From CAVTWS01 sp964390555 (GTDB lineage: Bacteria; Actinomycetota; Acidimicrobiia; Acidimicrobiales; SHLQ01): a DNA stretch of 64,000 bases. Positions 22,673-30,923 of this stretch are shown here, piece after piece; position 1 is the stretch's first letter; each line of letters begins with the position of its first letter. The stretch spans positions 6,075 to 70,074 of the forward strand of contig CAYMJU010000033.1 in the NCBI GenBank assembly GCA_964390555.1, read 5' to 3'. Made by a program: the position numbers and the translations under genes. Under the pieces are notes generated by a model. It was not told the origin of the DNA and searched no databases. It saw only the letters and a list, made by a program, of their open reading frames with translations.

Positions 22673-23137
22673 TCAGCTCCCCTTCCCCGTCGCCGCCCCG
22701 GCGCCCGCTGCTGGTCGCCACTTCCACACCACATACTCGTGCTCGTCGTCTTCGTAGAGGGTCTCGAGCACGAGTTCGACCTCCATGCCGATCGCCAGTT
22801 GCTCGACGGTGACGCCGGCGGCGACCTGGCCGAGCACGACCATCCGCTCGCGCTCGAGCTCGACGGCGGCGATGGCGAAGGGCTCGAAGGGCTCGGTGGT
22901 GACCATGTACGGCGGCGGCGGAGCGTAAGCCGAGTTGGTGTAGGACCAGATGCGCCCGGTACGGCTGAGCCGAACCTCCTCGACGGGCGTGCCGGGAGCC
23001 GCCGGATCGGCTCCACCGGAGGACAGGGGGAACACGTAGCCGCCAGTCGCCGTGATGCGGCCCCCGATCAGCTCCGGCGCGACAGCGTCCATGGTGAAGA
23101 GGCCCGCGACGGCTGGGACCCTGGTCTTGGCGGTCAC
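22673..23137 (-). CDS. DUF35 OB-fold protein, thiolase partner
   Basis: 154 residues. DUF35 proteins bind Ltp-type thiolases/aldolases and help position acyl-CoA. The OB-fold part (GRIWSYTNSAYAPPPPYMVTTEPFEPFAIAAVELE ... VLGQVAAGVTVEQLAIGMEVELVLE) is well kept. The N-terminal rubredoxin-like zinc finger, normally four cysteines, has none here (GGRITATGGYVFPLSSGG). The start is GTG with TAGGCT 6 nt upstream, so it is probably the leaderless first gene of the minus-strand operon DUF35-thiolase-EchA20-like. Confidence 0.8.
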   Translation of the reverse strand: MTAKTRVPAVAGLFTMDAVAPELIGGRITATGGYVFPLSSGGADPAAPGTPVEEVRLSRTGRIWSYTNSAYAPPPPYMVTTEPFEPFAIAAVELERERMVVLGQVAAGVTVEQLAIGMEVELVLETLYEDDEHEYVVWKWRPAAGAGAATGKGS

Positions 23138-23143
23138 GCCGTC

Positions 23144-23149
23144 AGCCTA
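23144..23149 (-). promoter_or_regulatory. -10 element (TAGGCT on the minus strand) of the DUF35-thiolase operon
   Basis: It lies 6 nt upstream of GTG 23137, a likely leaderless start. Confidence 0.45.
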
Positions 23150-23227
23150 CGAGAGAGATCTCGGGCTGGAAGCGCTGCACCACGCGTCGCATGCCATCGC
23201 GCCAGTCGACACGCGGGCCGACTTGGC

Positions 23228-23261
23228 CGGTCAGTCCGGTCAGTCCGGTCAGTCCGGTCAC
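23228..23261. repeat. 9-bp tandem repeat in a divergent intergenic region
   Basis: CCGGTCAGT is repeated three times plus a partial copy. It lies in the 245-bp gap between the DUF35 operon and the divergent gene at 23383. It may be a slippage array or a repeated regulator site. The rest of the gap shows no recognised feature. Confidence 0.85.
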
Positions 23262-23382
23262 GAGGATTCGCTTGCCGGTGAGCTGCTGCTCTGCCACGTT
23301 CTCCCACTCGCGTTGGACACCCGTGGTTGCTGGGTGCTCTAGTGCGGCGACGTTATCGGACCGAACCGAGGGGGCCGCGCCC

Positions 23383-24483
23383 GTGAACCATGTCTCGTCG
23401 TGGGACGATTTTCCCGTCCACCAGACAGCGGAGTTCGTACGCCATCCGGCGACGAGCGACCGGAACTTCTATGACCGCTACTACTTCAACATGCACGCGT
23501 CGAGCGACGAGGCGTTCGCCATCTTCGGGCTCGGTCAGTACCCGAACCTCGGGGTGACCGACGCGTTCATCGACGTTCGCCGGGGCGGCACCCAGCACAT
23601 CGTGCGGGCCTCCGCCGAGCTCGGAGATCGCATGAACACCGCGGTAGGGCCGATCCGCGTCGAGGTGCTCCAGCCGCTGCGGCGGCTGAGGGTCGTGGTC
23701 GAGCCGACCGAGCACTCCGTCGCCATGGACGTCACGTGGGAAGGCGCCATGCCGGCTCACGACGAACCCCGCCAGTACCTGCGCTCCAAGGGCAAGGTCG
23801 TGTTCGACACCCAACGTTTCGCCCAGACCGGATGCTGGTCGGGAACGCTGTCGGTGGGCGGCGAGGACCTCGCGGTGACCCCCGACCGCTGGTGGGGGAC
23901 CCGCGACCGCTCGTGGGGTGTGCGCCCGGTCGGCGAGCCCGAGCCCGACGGCATCCGGCAGGGCACCCATTCGATGAAGGGGATGTGGAACTACTTCCCC
24001 ATGCAGTTCGACGACCACTCCATCCTCTACATCGTGAACGAGCACGACGATGGCGTTCGCGTGCTCGAGGAGGCGGTGCGGATCTGGCACACCGATGGGC
24101 GGGAGGAGTGGCTCGGCCGCCCCGAGTGGAGCCACACGATGAAGTCAGGCTCCCGCTTGTTGGCCGGGTCAGTCGTCCACTTCCCCGACGCGCCCGAGGG
24201 GCCGATCGACGTGTTGTGTACGCCGCTCATGACCAACTTCTTGTCGCTCGGCACCGGGTACGGCATGGACGCCGACTGGCGCCACGGTATGTACCAAGGA
24301 CCGTTGAAGGTCGAGGGACTGCGCCTCCAGGTCGACGAGATCTGGCCGATCGCTCAGTTCGGCGTGGTCGATCACGTGGGTCGGTTCGAGTACGCCGGCC
24401 ACGTCGGCTACGGGCTCTACGAGCAGGCGTTCATCGGGCCGTTCGGCCGGTTGGGCCTCGATGCCACCGGTGGGGCTCCCTGA
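23383..24483 (+). CDS. Uncharacterised protein with RDRSWGVR motif
   Basis: 366 residues from GTG 23383, no signal peptide. Notable segments are DRNFYDRYYFNMHAS near the N-terminus, a central PDRWWGTRDRSWGVRPVGEP, and GMWNYFPMQFDDHSILYIVNEH. The protein is rich in Trp/Tyr and beta-strands. This W-G-x-R-D-x-S-W-G pattern recalls lipocalin-like CrtC/AttH-type or DUF7064/7065-type proteins found beside steroid and lipid catabolic genes in actinobacteria. I am not sure of that assignment. It is divergent from the DUF35-thiolase operon, and the glycine riboswitch follows. Confidence 0.65.
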   Translation: MNHVSSWDDFPVHQTAEFVRHPATSDRNFYDRYYFNMHASSDEAFAIFGLGQYPNLGVTDAFIDVRRGGTQHIVRASAELGDRMNTAVGPIRVEVLQPLRRLRVVVEPTEHSVAMDVTWEGAMPAHDEPRQYLRSKGKVVFDTQRFAQTGCWSGTLSVGGEDLAVTPDRWWGTRDRSWGVRPVGEPEPDGIRQGTHSMKGMWNYFPMQFDDHSILYIVNEHDDGVRVLEEAVRIWHTDGREEWLGRPEWSHTMKSGSRLLAGSVVHFPDAPEGPIDVLCTPLMTNFLSLGTGYGMDADWRHGMYQGPLKVEGLRLQVDEIWPIAQFGVVDHVGRFEYAGHVGYGLYEQAFIGPFGRLGLDATGGAP

Positions 24484-24510
24484 TCGCTACTGTCTGAACC
24501 GCTGTTCACA

Positions 24511-24691
24511 CCCAGCGGGAGAGTCCCGGTCGTCACCAGGCGGCCGGGCGCCGAAGGAGCAACCGCCCCCGGAACCTCTCAGGCCCCCGAACCGCTGGGT
24601 CAGGCAACTCTGGAAAGCAGCCCGGTTCGCCGGGCTCACCGACGGGGAAAACCGGCCGGGCCGGTGAAGCTCTCAGGTAACCACGGCAGAG
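24511..24691 (+). ncRNA. Tandem glycine riboswitch (two aptamers)
   Basis: Two glycine aptamers precede gcvP. In the first, P1 CCCAGCGG (24511-24518) pairs with CCGCTGGG (24592-24599), with conserved GGGAGAGTC, CGCCGAAGGAGCAA and CTCTCAGGC elements. In the second, CTCTG (24608-24612) pairs with CAGAG (24687-24691), with AACTCTGGAAAGCAGC, CACCGACGGGGAAA and AGCTCTCAGGTAACCACGG. The layout is the classic gcv-type tandem switch that turns on glycine cleavage when glycine is high. A short GGCCCG/CGGGCT hairpin lies between the aptamers and the gcvP Shine-Dalgarno. Confidence 0.95.
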
Positions 24692-24743
24692 GGGGGCCGG
24701 CCCGTTTGCGCGGGCTTCCCAACCGTTGTCGTGGAGGTTCCAG

Positions 24744-27566
24744 ATGTCCGAACACCCCTTCGCCGATCGTCACGTCGGTCCGTCGACGACGGATCTGGTG
24801 GTCATGCTGGCCCGAATCGGTGTGGCCGACCTCGACGACCTGGTGTCGCGAACGGTGCCGAACGTCATCCGCGACGACCGGCTGACGCTGCCCGAGCCGC
24901 TGTCGGAATCGGCGGCACTCGAGGCGTTACGAGCCCACGCCGACCGCAACCAGCCGCTCGTGTCGCTGATCGGGCTCGGGTATCACGACACCATCACTCC
25001 CCCGGTCATCCAGCGCAACGTTCTCGAGAACCCGGCGTGGTACACGGCCTACACGCCGTATCAGCCCGAGATCAGCCAGGGTCGCCTCGAGGTTCTGCTC
25101 AACTACCAGACGATGGTCGCCGACCTCGCTGGGCTCGACATCGCCAACGCGTCGATGCTCGACGAGGCCACCGCTGCCGCCGAGGCCATGACCATGCTGC
25201 ACCGCGTAGGTCGCGGCGTCGGTGACGTGTTCGTGGTCGACCCCGACTGCCATCCTCAGACGATCGCCGTGGTGCGAACCCGCGCCGAGCCGATCGGCAT
25301 AGCCGTCGTCGTGGCCGACGTCGAGTCGCCGCTGCCGAGCGGGTCGTTCGGCGTGCTGGCCCAGTACCCGGGTTCGTCGGGCCGAGTTCGAAACCTCACG
25401 AGGTCGATAGAGGCGGCTCACGAAGCGGGCGCCCTCGTCGCGGTGGCCACTGACCTGTTGGCGCTCACCATGTTGCGGCCACCGGGTGAGATGGGCGCCG
25501 ACGCCGTCGTCGGCTCGTCGCAACGCTTCGGTGTGCCGCTCGGTTTCGGGGGGCCGAGCGCCGGCTTCTTGGCTATCCGAGACGAGTACCGGCGCTCGCT
25601 GCCGGGGCGCCTGGTCGGCACGTCTGTCGACGCGGGCGGTCGTCCGGCGCACCGGCTCGCCCTCCAGACCCGAGAGCAGCACATTCGTCGCGAGAAGGCC
25701 ACGAGCAACATCTGCACCGCGCAGGTTCTGCTGGCGGTCATGGCGGCCCTCTACGCCCAGTACCACGGGCCGGCGGGTCTGCGGGCCATCGCGGATCGCG
25801 TGCACTCCCAGGCCACCCGCCTGGCCGCGCACCTCGCCGCCGCCGGTCACGCCATCGATGCCGAGTGCTTCTTCGACACCATTCGAGTGCGAATCGGCGG
25901 GGGGGCTGATCGCGTGGTCGAAGCCGCCCTCGAGCGCGGCGTCAACCTGTGGCCGGTCGACTCCGACACCGTGCAAATAGCGTTGGACGAGACGACGACC
26001 GAGGCGACGCTGGTTGCGGTCGCCGAGTCGTTCGGGGTGCCAGGTCACGTTGGCGACGCCATGTCGGCGTTGCCCGCGGCGTTGGTTCGAACGACGCCGT
26101 TCTGCACGGCCGAGGCCTTCAACCGTTACCACAACGAGACGGCGATGCTGCGCTACCTTCGCCGGCTGGCCGATCGCGATCTGGCGCTCGACCGCACGAT
26201 GATCCCGCTCGGGTCGTGCACGATGAAGCTGAACGCCACGACCGAGATGATCGGCGTCACGTGGCCCGAGTTCGGCCGCATGCACCCGTTCGCACCCATC
26301 CGTCAGGCGGCTGGGTATCTGGCCCTGATCCGGGAGTTGGAGGGCTATCTGGTCGAGATCACCGGCTACGACGCGGTGTCGCTGCAGCCCAATGCCGGCT
26401 CTCAAGGCGAGCTGGCCGGCCTGCTCGCCATCCGGGCGTACCACCGGGGCCAGGGTCACGCAGTACGCGATGTGTGTTTGATCCCGTCGTCAGCGCACGG
26501 CACGAACGCGGCGAGTGCGGTGATGGCGGGCATGCGGGTCGTGGTCGTGGCTTGCGACGACCGCGGCAACGTCGACCTCGCGGATCTCACCCGACAGGCA
26601 GCCGACGTCGGCGACCGCTTGTCGGCGATCATGGTCACTTACCCGTCGACCCACGGCGTGTTCGAGACGCACATCAGACGCATCTGCGAGATCGTCCATG
26701 ACCATGGAGGTCAGGTTTACCTCGACGGAGCGAACCTCAACGCCATGGTGGGCCTGGCCAAACCGGGGCGGTTCGGCGCCGACGTGTCACACCTCAACCT
26801 TCACAAGACATTCACCATTCCGCACGGCGGCGGAGGTCCTGGGGTGGGCCCGGTCGCGGTACGCGCCCACCTGGCGCCGTACCTGCCGAACCACCCGCTG
26901 GCTCCCGAGGCCGGACCGGCTACCGGCGTGGGTCCGATCTCGGCTGCGCCATTCGGGTCGGCGGGGGTGCTGCCGATCCCCTGGGTCTACATCCGCATGA
27001 TGGGGGCCGACGGCTTGCGGCGCGCCACGCAGGTCGCGATCGCCTCGGCGAACTACGTCGCGGCTCGTCTGCGAGACCACTTCCCAGTCCTGTACGCCAA
27101 CGACGAAGGTCTCGTCGCCCACGAGTGCATCCTCGACCCGCGGTCGCTCAAGGAGACGGCGGGGGTGTCGGTCGACGACATCGCCAAGCGCCTGATCGAC
27201 TACGGGTTTCACGCGCCGACAGTGTCGTTCCCCGTCACCGGCACGCTGATGGTCGAACCGACCGAATCGGAGGACCTCGCCGAGCTCGACCGCTTCTGCG
27301 ACGCCATGATCGCCATCCGTGCCGAGGCCGAGCGGGTCGCTGCTGGTGAATGGCCCATCGACGACAACCCTCTCGTGCACGCACCGCACACCGCCGAGGA
27401 CGTCACCGCCGATGACTGGGCGCGCTCCTACCCGCGCTCGCTCGGCGCCTTTCCGGCCGAGTCGTTGCGCGGCCGCAAGTACTGGCCGCCGGTGAGCCGT
27501 ATCGACGCCGCCTACGGAGACAAGAACCTCGTGTGCGCCTGCCCGAGCATCGACGCGTACCGTTGA
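24744..27566 (+). CDS. gcvP: Glycine dehydrogenase (decarboxylating), P protein
   Basis: PLP-dependent decarboxylase of the glycine cleavage system, 940 residues, full single-chain length. The PLP lysine is Lys688 in NLHKTFTIPHGGGGPG. Other family blocks are QPEISQGRLEVLLNYQTM, MIPLGSCTMKLNATTEM and SLQPNAGSQGE. The start at ATG 24744 has GGAGG 8 nt upstream. A GTG at 24726 would add six residues upstream of that Shine-Dalgarno. It is controlled by the tandem glycine riboswitch just upstream. gcvT and gcvH are elsewhere in this window. Confidence 0.98.
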   Translation: MSEHPFADRHVGPSTTDLVVMLARIGVADLDDLVSRTVPNVIRDDRLTLPEPLSESAALEALRAHADRNQPLVSLIGLGYHDTITPPVIQRNVLENPAWYTAYTPYQPEISQGRLEVLLNYQTMVADLAGLDIANASMLDEATAAAEAMTMLHRVGRGVGDVFVVDPDCHPQTIAVVRTRAEPIGIAVVVADVESPLPSGSFGVLAQYPGSSGRVRNLTRSIEAAHEAGALVAVATDLLALTMLRPPGEMGADAVVGSSQRFGVPLGFGGPSAGFLAIRDEYRRSLPGRLVGTSVDAGGRPAHRLALQTREQHIRREKATSNICTAQVLLAVMAALYAQYHGPAGLRAIADRVHSQATRLAAHLAAAGHAIDAECFFDTIRVRIGGGADRVVEAALERGVNLWPVDSDTVQIALDETTTEATLVAVAESFGVPGHVGDAMSALPAALVRTTPFCTAEAFNRYHNETAMLRYLRRLADRDLALDRTMIPLGSCTMKLNATTEMIGVTWPEFGRMHPFAPIRQAAGYLALIRELEGYLVEITGYDAVSLQPNAGSQGELAGLLAIRAYHRGQGHAVRDVCLIPSSAHGTNAASAVMAGMRVVVVACDDRGNVDLADLTRQAADVGDRLSAIMVTYPSTHGVFETHIRRICEIVHDHGGQVYLDGANLNAMVGLAKPGRFGADVSHLNLHKTFTIPHGGGGPGVGPVAVRAHLAPYLPNHPLAPEAGPATGVGPISAAPFGSAGVLPIPWVYIRMMGADGLRRATQVAIASANYVAARLRDHFPVLYANDEGLVAHECILDPRSLKETAGVSVDDIAKRLIDYGFHAPTVSFPVTGTLMVEPTESEDLAELDRFCDAMIAIRAEAERVAAGEWPIDDNPLVHAPHTAEDVTADDWARSYPRSLGAFPAESLRGRKYWPPVSRIDAAYGDKNLVCACPSIDAYR
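27558..27563 (+). promoter_or_regulatory. -10 element TACCGT at the end of gcvP
   Basis: TACCGT lies 8 nt before ATG 27572 of the EchA19-like gene. It gives a possible riboswitch-independent start inside the last codons of gcvP. Confidence 0.4.
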
Positions 27567-27571
27567 CCTCT

Positions 27572-28369
27572 ATGACTGACGCCATTGTGGAGCGTGAGGG
27601 TCACGTGATGACCATCACCATGAACCGACCCCAACGGATGAACGCCCTCTCGGGAGCGATGCTCATCCGCATGTACGACGCCTACGAGGAGGCCTCGAAC
27701 GATCCCGACGTGCGCTGCATCATCGTGACCGGGGCCGGGGGCAACTTCTGCGCCGGAGCCGATCTGCGCGCGATGAGCGGCGACAGCGCCGACGGCGACC
27801 CGATGGACACCCAGGCCCGCATGGCCGCCGATCCCGACATCGTCTACAAGGCCCTGTTTCGCCACTACCGCCCGACCAAACCGATCATCGCCGCCGTCGA
27901 GGGCGTGGCCATCGCCGGTGGCACCGAGATCCTCCAGGCCATGGAGATCCGAGTCGCGGGCGAAAGTGCCCGCTTCGGGGTGTCCGAAGCTCGCTGGTCG
28001 CTGTACCCGATGGGCGGATCGGCCGTCCGGCTCCCCCGGCAGATCCCGTACACGCACGCCGCGGAGATCCTGCTCACCGCCAAGCACCTCACTGCGGCCG
28101 AGGCGCTCGGCGTCGGGCTGATAGGCCACGTCGTCCCCGACGGTGAGGCGTTGGCCAAGGCCCGCGAGATCGCCGCCGTCATCGCCGGCAACGGGCCCTT
28201 GGCCGTCGAGGCGATCACCCGCACGCTGCACGAGTGCGACGGCATGGAGCTCGACGAGGCCTTGCGCCACGAATGGGAGTACGGCCAGGCCGTGTTCCGC
28301 TCCGCCGACGCCAAGGAGGGCCCGCTGGCCTTCTCTCAGAAGCGCCCCCCCAACTTCAAGCGCTCCTAA
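27572..28369 (+). CDS. Enoyl-CoA hydratase, EchA19-like
   Basis: 265-residue crotonase. The oxyanion-hole segments are GAGGNFCAGADLRAMSG and EGVAIAGGTEILQAMEIRVAGESARFGVSEARWSLYPMGGSAVRLPRQIPYT. The last block and the ending DAKEGPLAFSQKRPPNF are nearly as I recall them in mycobacterial EchA19, a hydratase for cholesterol side-chain CoA esters. It begins 5 bp after gcvP, so read-through from the glycine riboswitch transcript is possible, yet TACCGT 8 nt upstream suggests its own leaderless start. It is followed by a strong palindrome. Confidence 0.85.
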   Translation: MTDAIVEREGHVMTITMNRPQRMNALSGAMLIRMYDAYEEASNDPDVRCIIVTGAGGNFCAGADLRAMSGDSADGDPMDTQARMAADPDIVYKALFRHYRPTKPIIAAVEGVAIAGGTEILQAMEIRVAGESARFGVSEARWSLYPMGGSAVRLPRQIPYTHAAEILLTAKHLTAAEALGVGLIGHVVPDGEALAKAREIAAVIAGNGPLAVEAITRTLHECDGMELDEALRHEWEYGQAVFRSADAKEGPLAFSQKRPPNFKRS

Positions 28370-28385
28370 CCCGAGCCCACTCGCG

Positions 28386-28432
28386 TTCCTGGCGCGATTC
28401 AGGGTGCCATGCACCCTGAATCGCGCCAAGAA
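28386..28432. terminator. Near-perfect 22-bp-arm palindrome between convergent genes
   Basis: The left arm at 28386-28407 and the right arm at 28411-28432 are complementary at 21 of 22 positions around a 3-nt loop; the core is GGCGCGATTCAGGGTGC. It lies between the convergent EchA19-like and SnoaL genes, so a bidirectional terminator is the simplest reading. It lacks T-runs, and the arms are unusually long. A repeat-family palindrome is possible. Confidence 0.8.
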
Positions 28433-28460
28433 CGAGGGGATGGGGGTGGGGGGATGCGGG

Positions 28461-29387
28461 TCAGGACTTCGGGATGGTGCCGCCGGCGGCGAGCCAGGAC
28501 TCGATCGCTTGCTGGGCCTCGCGTGGGTTGTAGACGTCTTCCTCGTAGCTCCACTTGCCGTCGCCGGCGTAGTGGAGGATCACGTGGACGTCGAAACCGA
28601 AGTATGCGTCGCCGCCGATGGGGTCGGGCAACACGTTCGGGATGAGCGCGTTGACCCGGTTGCCCTCGATGTGGTGCCAGGCGACCGGGAACTCCATCGT
28701 TGGGAACGGCTGCATCACCCCGGTGATCCACGAGCGGATCTCGGCCTGGCCGTTGAACGCTCCGTAGTGGTGTTCCCGGTACCGGGCGTCGGCGGCGAAC
28801 TGATCGGCCCACTGGTTCCAGTCGCCGGTGGCGACGGCGATCCGGCCCCGTTCTCGGTAGGCCTGGAACTCGGACTCGATCTCGTCGAGGGAGTGGGCGG
28901 CGGTCGGCACATCTGGCGCCCAACCCGCGATGCCGACGATCGAGCGGTCCTGGGGCGTGCGCTTGCGGCCGCCGGCGGTAAGCCAGTCCTTGAACACCCG
29001 CTCGGCGTCGGCCGGGTTGTAGAAGTCCGCCTCCCAGTTCCACTTGCCGTCGCCGGCGTACTGGATGATCGTCGTGTTCGGGAACTGGTAGCTGGCCCCC
29101 GCACCGGCGGGATCGGGAAGGTTGTTCCAGATGTAGAACGCGACCCGCCCGGCGTCGGGGTCGATCTGCCACCAGTCGATCGCCAAGGTCATCGCTGGAT
29201 AGTCGGCCATGCACGACACGATCCAGGGCTGGATCTCGGAACGGCCGTGGAAGGTCCCGAGATAGTGCTCCTGGTAGAGCGCGTCGTCGGTGAACAGCGC
29301 CGCCCAGCCTGGCCAGTCGTGCTCGCCCGCGCCGAGCCGGCGAAACTCGGCGAACGCCGCCTCGATCTCGTCCCTGTTGAACGCCAT
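28461..29387 (-). CDS. Tandem SnoaL/NTF2-like domain protein
   Basis: 308 residues made of two homologous NTF2-like cone folds. The first runs about 5-130 (FAEFRRLGAGEHDWPGWAALFTDDALYQEHYLGTFHGRSEIQPWI) and the second about 165-295 (GDWNQWADQFAADARYREHHYGAFNGQAEIRSWI). The paired motifs HYLGTFHGR/HHYGAFNGQ and YAGDGKWNWEADFYNP/YAGDGKWSYEEDVYNP show the duplication clearly. Such domains are often small-molecule binders or isomerases and are common near steroid catabolic genes. No signal peptide. Function not assignable. Confidence 0.85.
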   Translation of the reverse strand: MAFNRDEIEAAFAEFRRLGAGEHDWPGWAALFTDDALYQEHYLGTFHGRSEIQPWIVSCMADYPAMTLAIDWWQIDPDAGRVAFYIWNNLPDPAGAGASYQFPNTTIIQYAGDGKWNWEADFYNPADAERVFKDWLTAGGRKRTPQDRSIVGIAGWAPDVPTAAHSLDEIESEFQAYRERGRIAVATGDWNQWADQFAADARYREHHYGAFNGQAEIRSWITGVMQPFPTMEFPVAWHHIEGNRVNALIPNVLPDPIGGDAYFGFDVHVILHYAGDGKWSYEEDVYNPREAQQAIESWLAAGGTIPKS

Positions 29388-29435
29388 GCAGCCCCCCCCG
29401 GTAGCGCGATCCGGGCGCGACGCTAGCAGAGGCCT

Positions 29436-30182
29436 TCAGCGACCTGACCCGGCGGCCGATCCGGTGATCGTGTCGCCGGTCGTGCCGTCGTACAGGTAGC
29501 ACAGCACCGCCCGGTCCCCGTCGGCCCAGGCTGCGGCGTCGGGAGCGAAGATGTCGACGAAGAGATCCGAGTCGTCGTAATTGACTCCGACGAAGTCGTC
29601 GAACGCCGACCCGATACAGCCCGCACCACCGAGATTGTCGACATCCCCGTCGCCAGGAAACGACGACCCGGTCAGCTCGAAGGAGTGGTAGACCTCGGCA
29701 TCGTGCGGACCACCGCACGGCACCTCGGTCGGATCGGTACCGGGGTCGTTGACGCACTCGCCGACCACGATGCCCTCAGGCACAGGGGTGACGGTCGCCG
29801 GCGTAACGGTGGACGACTCGTCGGGGACCTCACCGTCGCCACCGCCGCTGGTGGTGCCATCGTCTCCGGCCCCGTCCCCGTCTCCGGCCCCGGCCCCGTC
29901 CCCGCCGTCACCGTCGCCGCCGGACTCGGTTGTGACCGTGCTGTCGGAGTCGGTGAGGTCGCCACTACCGTCCCCCCCGTTCGAGTCGCCGTCATCGTCG
30001 TCGCTGCCGGTGCCATCGCCGTCATCGTTGGTGCTGTCGGTGGTGCTGTCGGCGCTGTCAGGTCGACCATCGGTGGCGGCTGCGTCGGCGGGATCGTCTG
30101 CGGTGTCGTCGTCGCCGCACGCGCCGAGCAGGACGGTCGCGACGAGCAGCGCGGCGAGGAGTCGGGAGGCCATGGCAGTCAT
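29436..30182 (-). CDS. Lipoprotein with acidic linker and septum-formation-type domain
   Basis: 248 residues from ATG 30182 (ATG 30173 is an alternative). The signal peptide with lipobox VLLGAC puts the lipid-anchored Cys at residue 22. Residues about 23-150 are a Gly/Asp/Ser/Thr-rich low-complexity linker. The C-terminal domain (VVGECVND..., VPCGGPHDAEVYHSFEL, GCIGSAFDDFVGV, WADGDRAVLCYLY) has the Cys and PHDAEV pattern of the actinobacterial septum-formation domain. It ends in GSAAGSGR. A paralogue lies immediately upstream. Probably exported to the outer face of the membrane. Confidence 0.82.
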   Translation of the reverse strand: MTAMASRLLAALLVATVLLGACGDDDTADDPADAAATDGRPDSADSTTDSTNDDGDGTGSDDDDGDSNGGDGSGDLTDSDSTVTTESGGDGDGGDGAGAGDGDGAGDDGTTSGGGDGEVPDESSTVTPATVTPVPEGIVVGECVNDPGTDPTEVPCGGPHDAEVYHSFELTGSSFPGDGDVDNLGGAGCIGSAFDDFVGVNYDDSDLFVDIFAPDAAAWADGDRAVLCYLYDGTTGDTITGSAAGSGR

Positions 30183-30193
30183 GTCGGCTCGGA

Positions 30194-30823
30194 TCAAAGC
30201 CCGGAGCCCGCGGCCGAGCCCTGAGATGGTGTGACCGTGACGCCAGCATCGGGGGTCGCGTACAGCATGCACAGGATCTCGCGGTCGCCGCCCCCCCATG
30301 ACTCGGGCGTCGGCGTGAGGGTCTGTACGTACAGCGCGGATTCCGCGTAAGCCGTGCCGACGAAGGCCTCGAACTCCGTGAAGCATTCCTCGCCGGCCGC
30401 TTGCAACCCAGCATCGCCGGGGAAGTCGCCGTCGGGCACGTCGAAGGCGTGGAAGACCTCGTAGTCGTGCGGGGCCGCGCAGTCGAGCGTCCCGACATCG
30501 GTCACGGTTCCGTTGAGGGCGTCGGAGTTGATGCAGTCGCCAACGTTGAGGTCGAAGACCGACGTCTCGTCCTCGGAGGTGTCGACTTCCTCGTCGGACT
30601 CTTCCTCGTCGGACTCCTCGGCTTGATCCGACTCGTCCTCGTCGGATTCTTCGGTGTCGGACTCTTCGGTGTCGGACTCATCGGCGTTGGAGTCCGAATC
30701 GTCCTCGTCGGCGCTCTCGTCGTCGCTGCCGCCGATCACCTCGTCATCGTCGTCGCCGCCGCACGAGGTCGCCAGTAGGCCGAGCAACGCCAGAATGGCC
30801 AGCATAAAGCGGAAGGGCTTCAT
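30194..30823 (-). CDS. Lipoprotein with Ser/Asp/Glu repeats and septum-formation-type domain
   Basis: 209 residues from ATG 30823 with Shine-Dalgarno GAAAGGAAC. The signal peptide MKPFRFMLAILALLGLLATSC gives a lipobox Cys at 21. A linker of ESDTEESDEDESD-type repeats (about residues 25-100) follows. The C-terminal domain NVGDCIN..., LDCAAPHDYEVFHAFDVP..., CFTEFEAFVGTAYAES, WGGGDREILCMLY is clearly paralogous to the downstream lipoprotein, and both end GSAAGSG. The gap between the two genes is 11 bp. The linker has no lysine or arginine and would be strongly negative at the cell surface. Confidence 0.84.
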   Translation of the reverse strand: MKPFRFMLAILALLGLLATSCGGDDDDEVIGGSDDESADEDDSDSNADESDTEESDTEESDEDESDQAEESDEEESDEEVDTSEDETSVFDLNVGDCINSDALNGTVTDVGTLDCAAPHDYEVFHAFDVPDGDFPGDAGLQAAGEECFTEFEAFVGTAYAESALYVQTLTPTPESWGGGDREILCMLYATPDAGVTVTPSQGSAAGSGL

Positions 30824-30923
30824 GGGATGTTCCTTTCGTGGATCGCCGGCCGCGCCAGTGAACCGAATCAAGTGTGCTTCGACTATCGGCACGCGTCCGG
30901 CCAGGCTGAGGAGAAATCCGTCA

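Noticed and set aside
24927..26459. 510-codon minus-strand frame opposite gcvP
   Set aside because: gcvP is complete with riboswitch and catalytic motifs; the antisense frame is a shadow.
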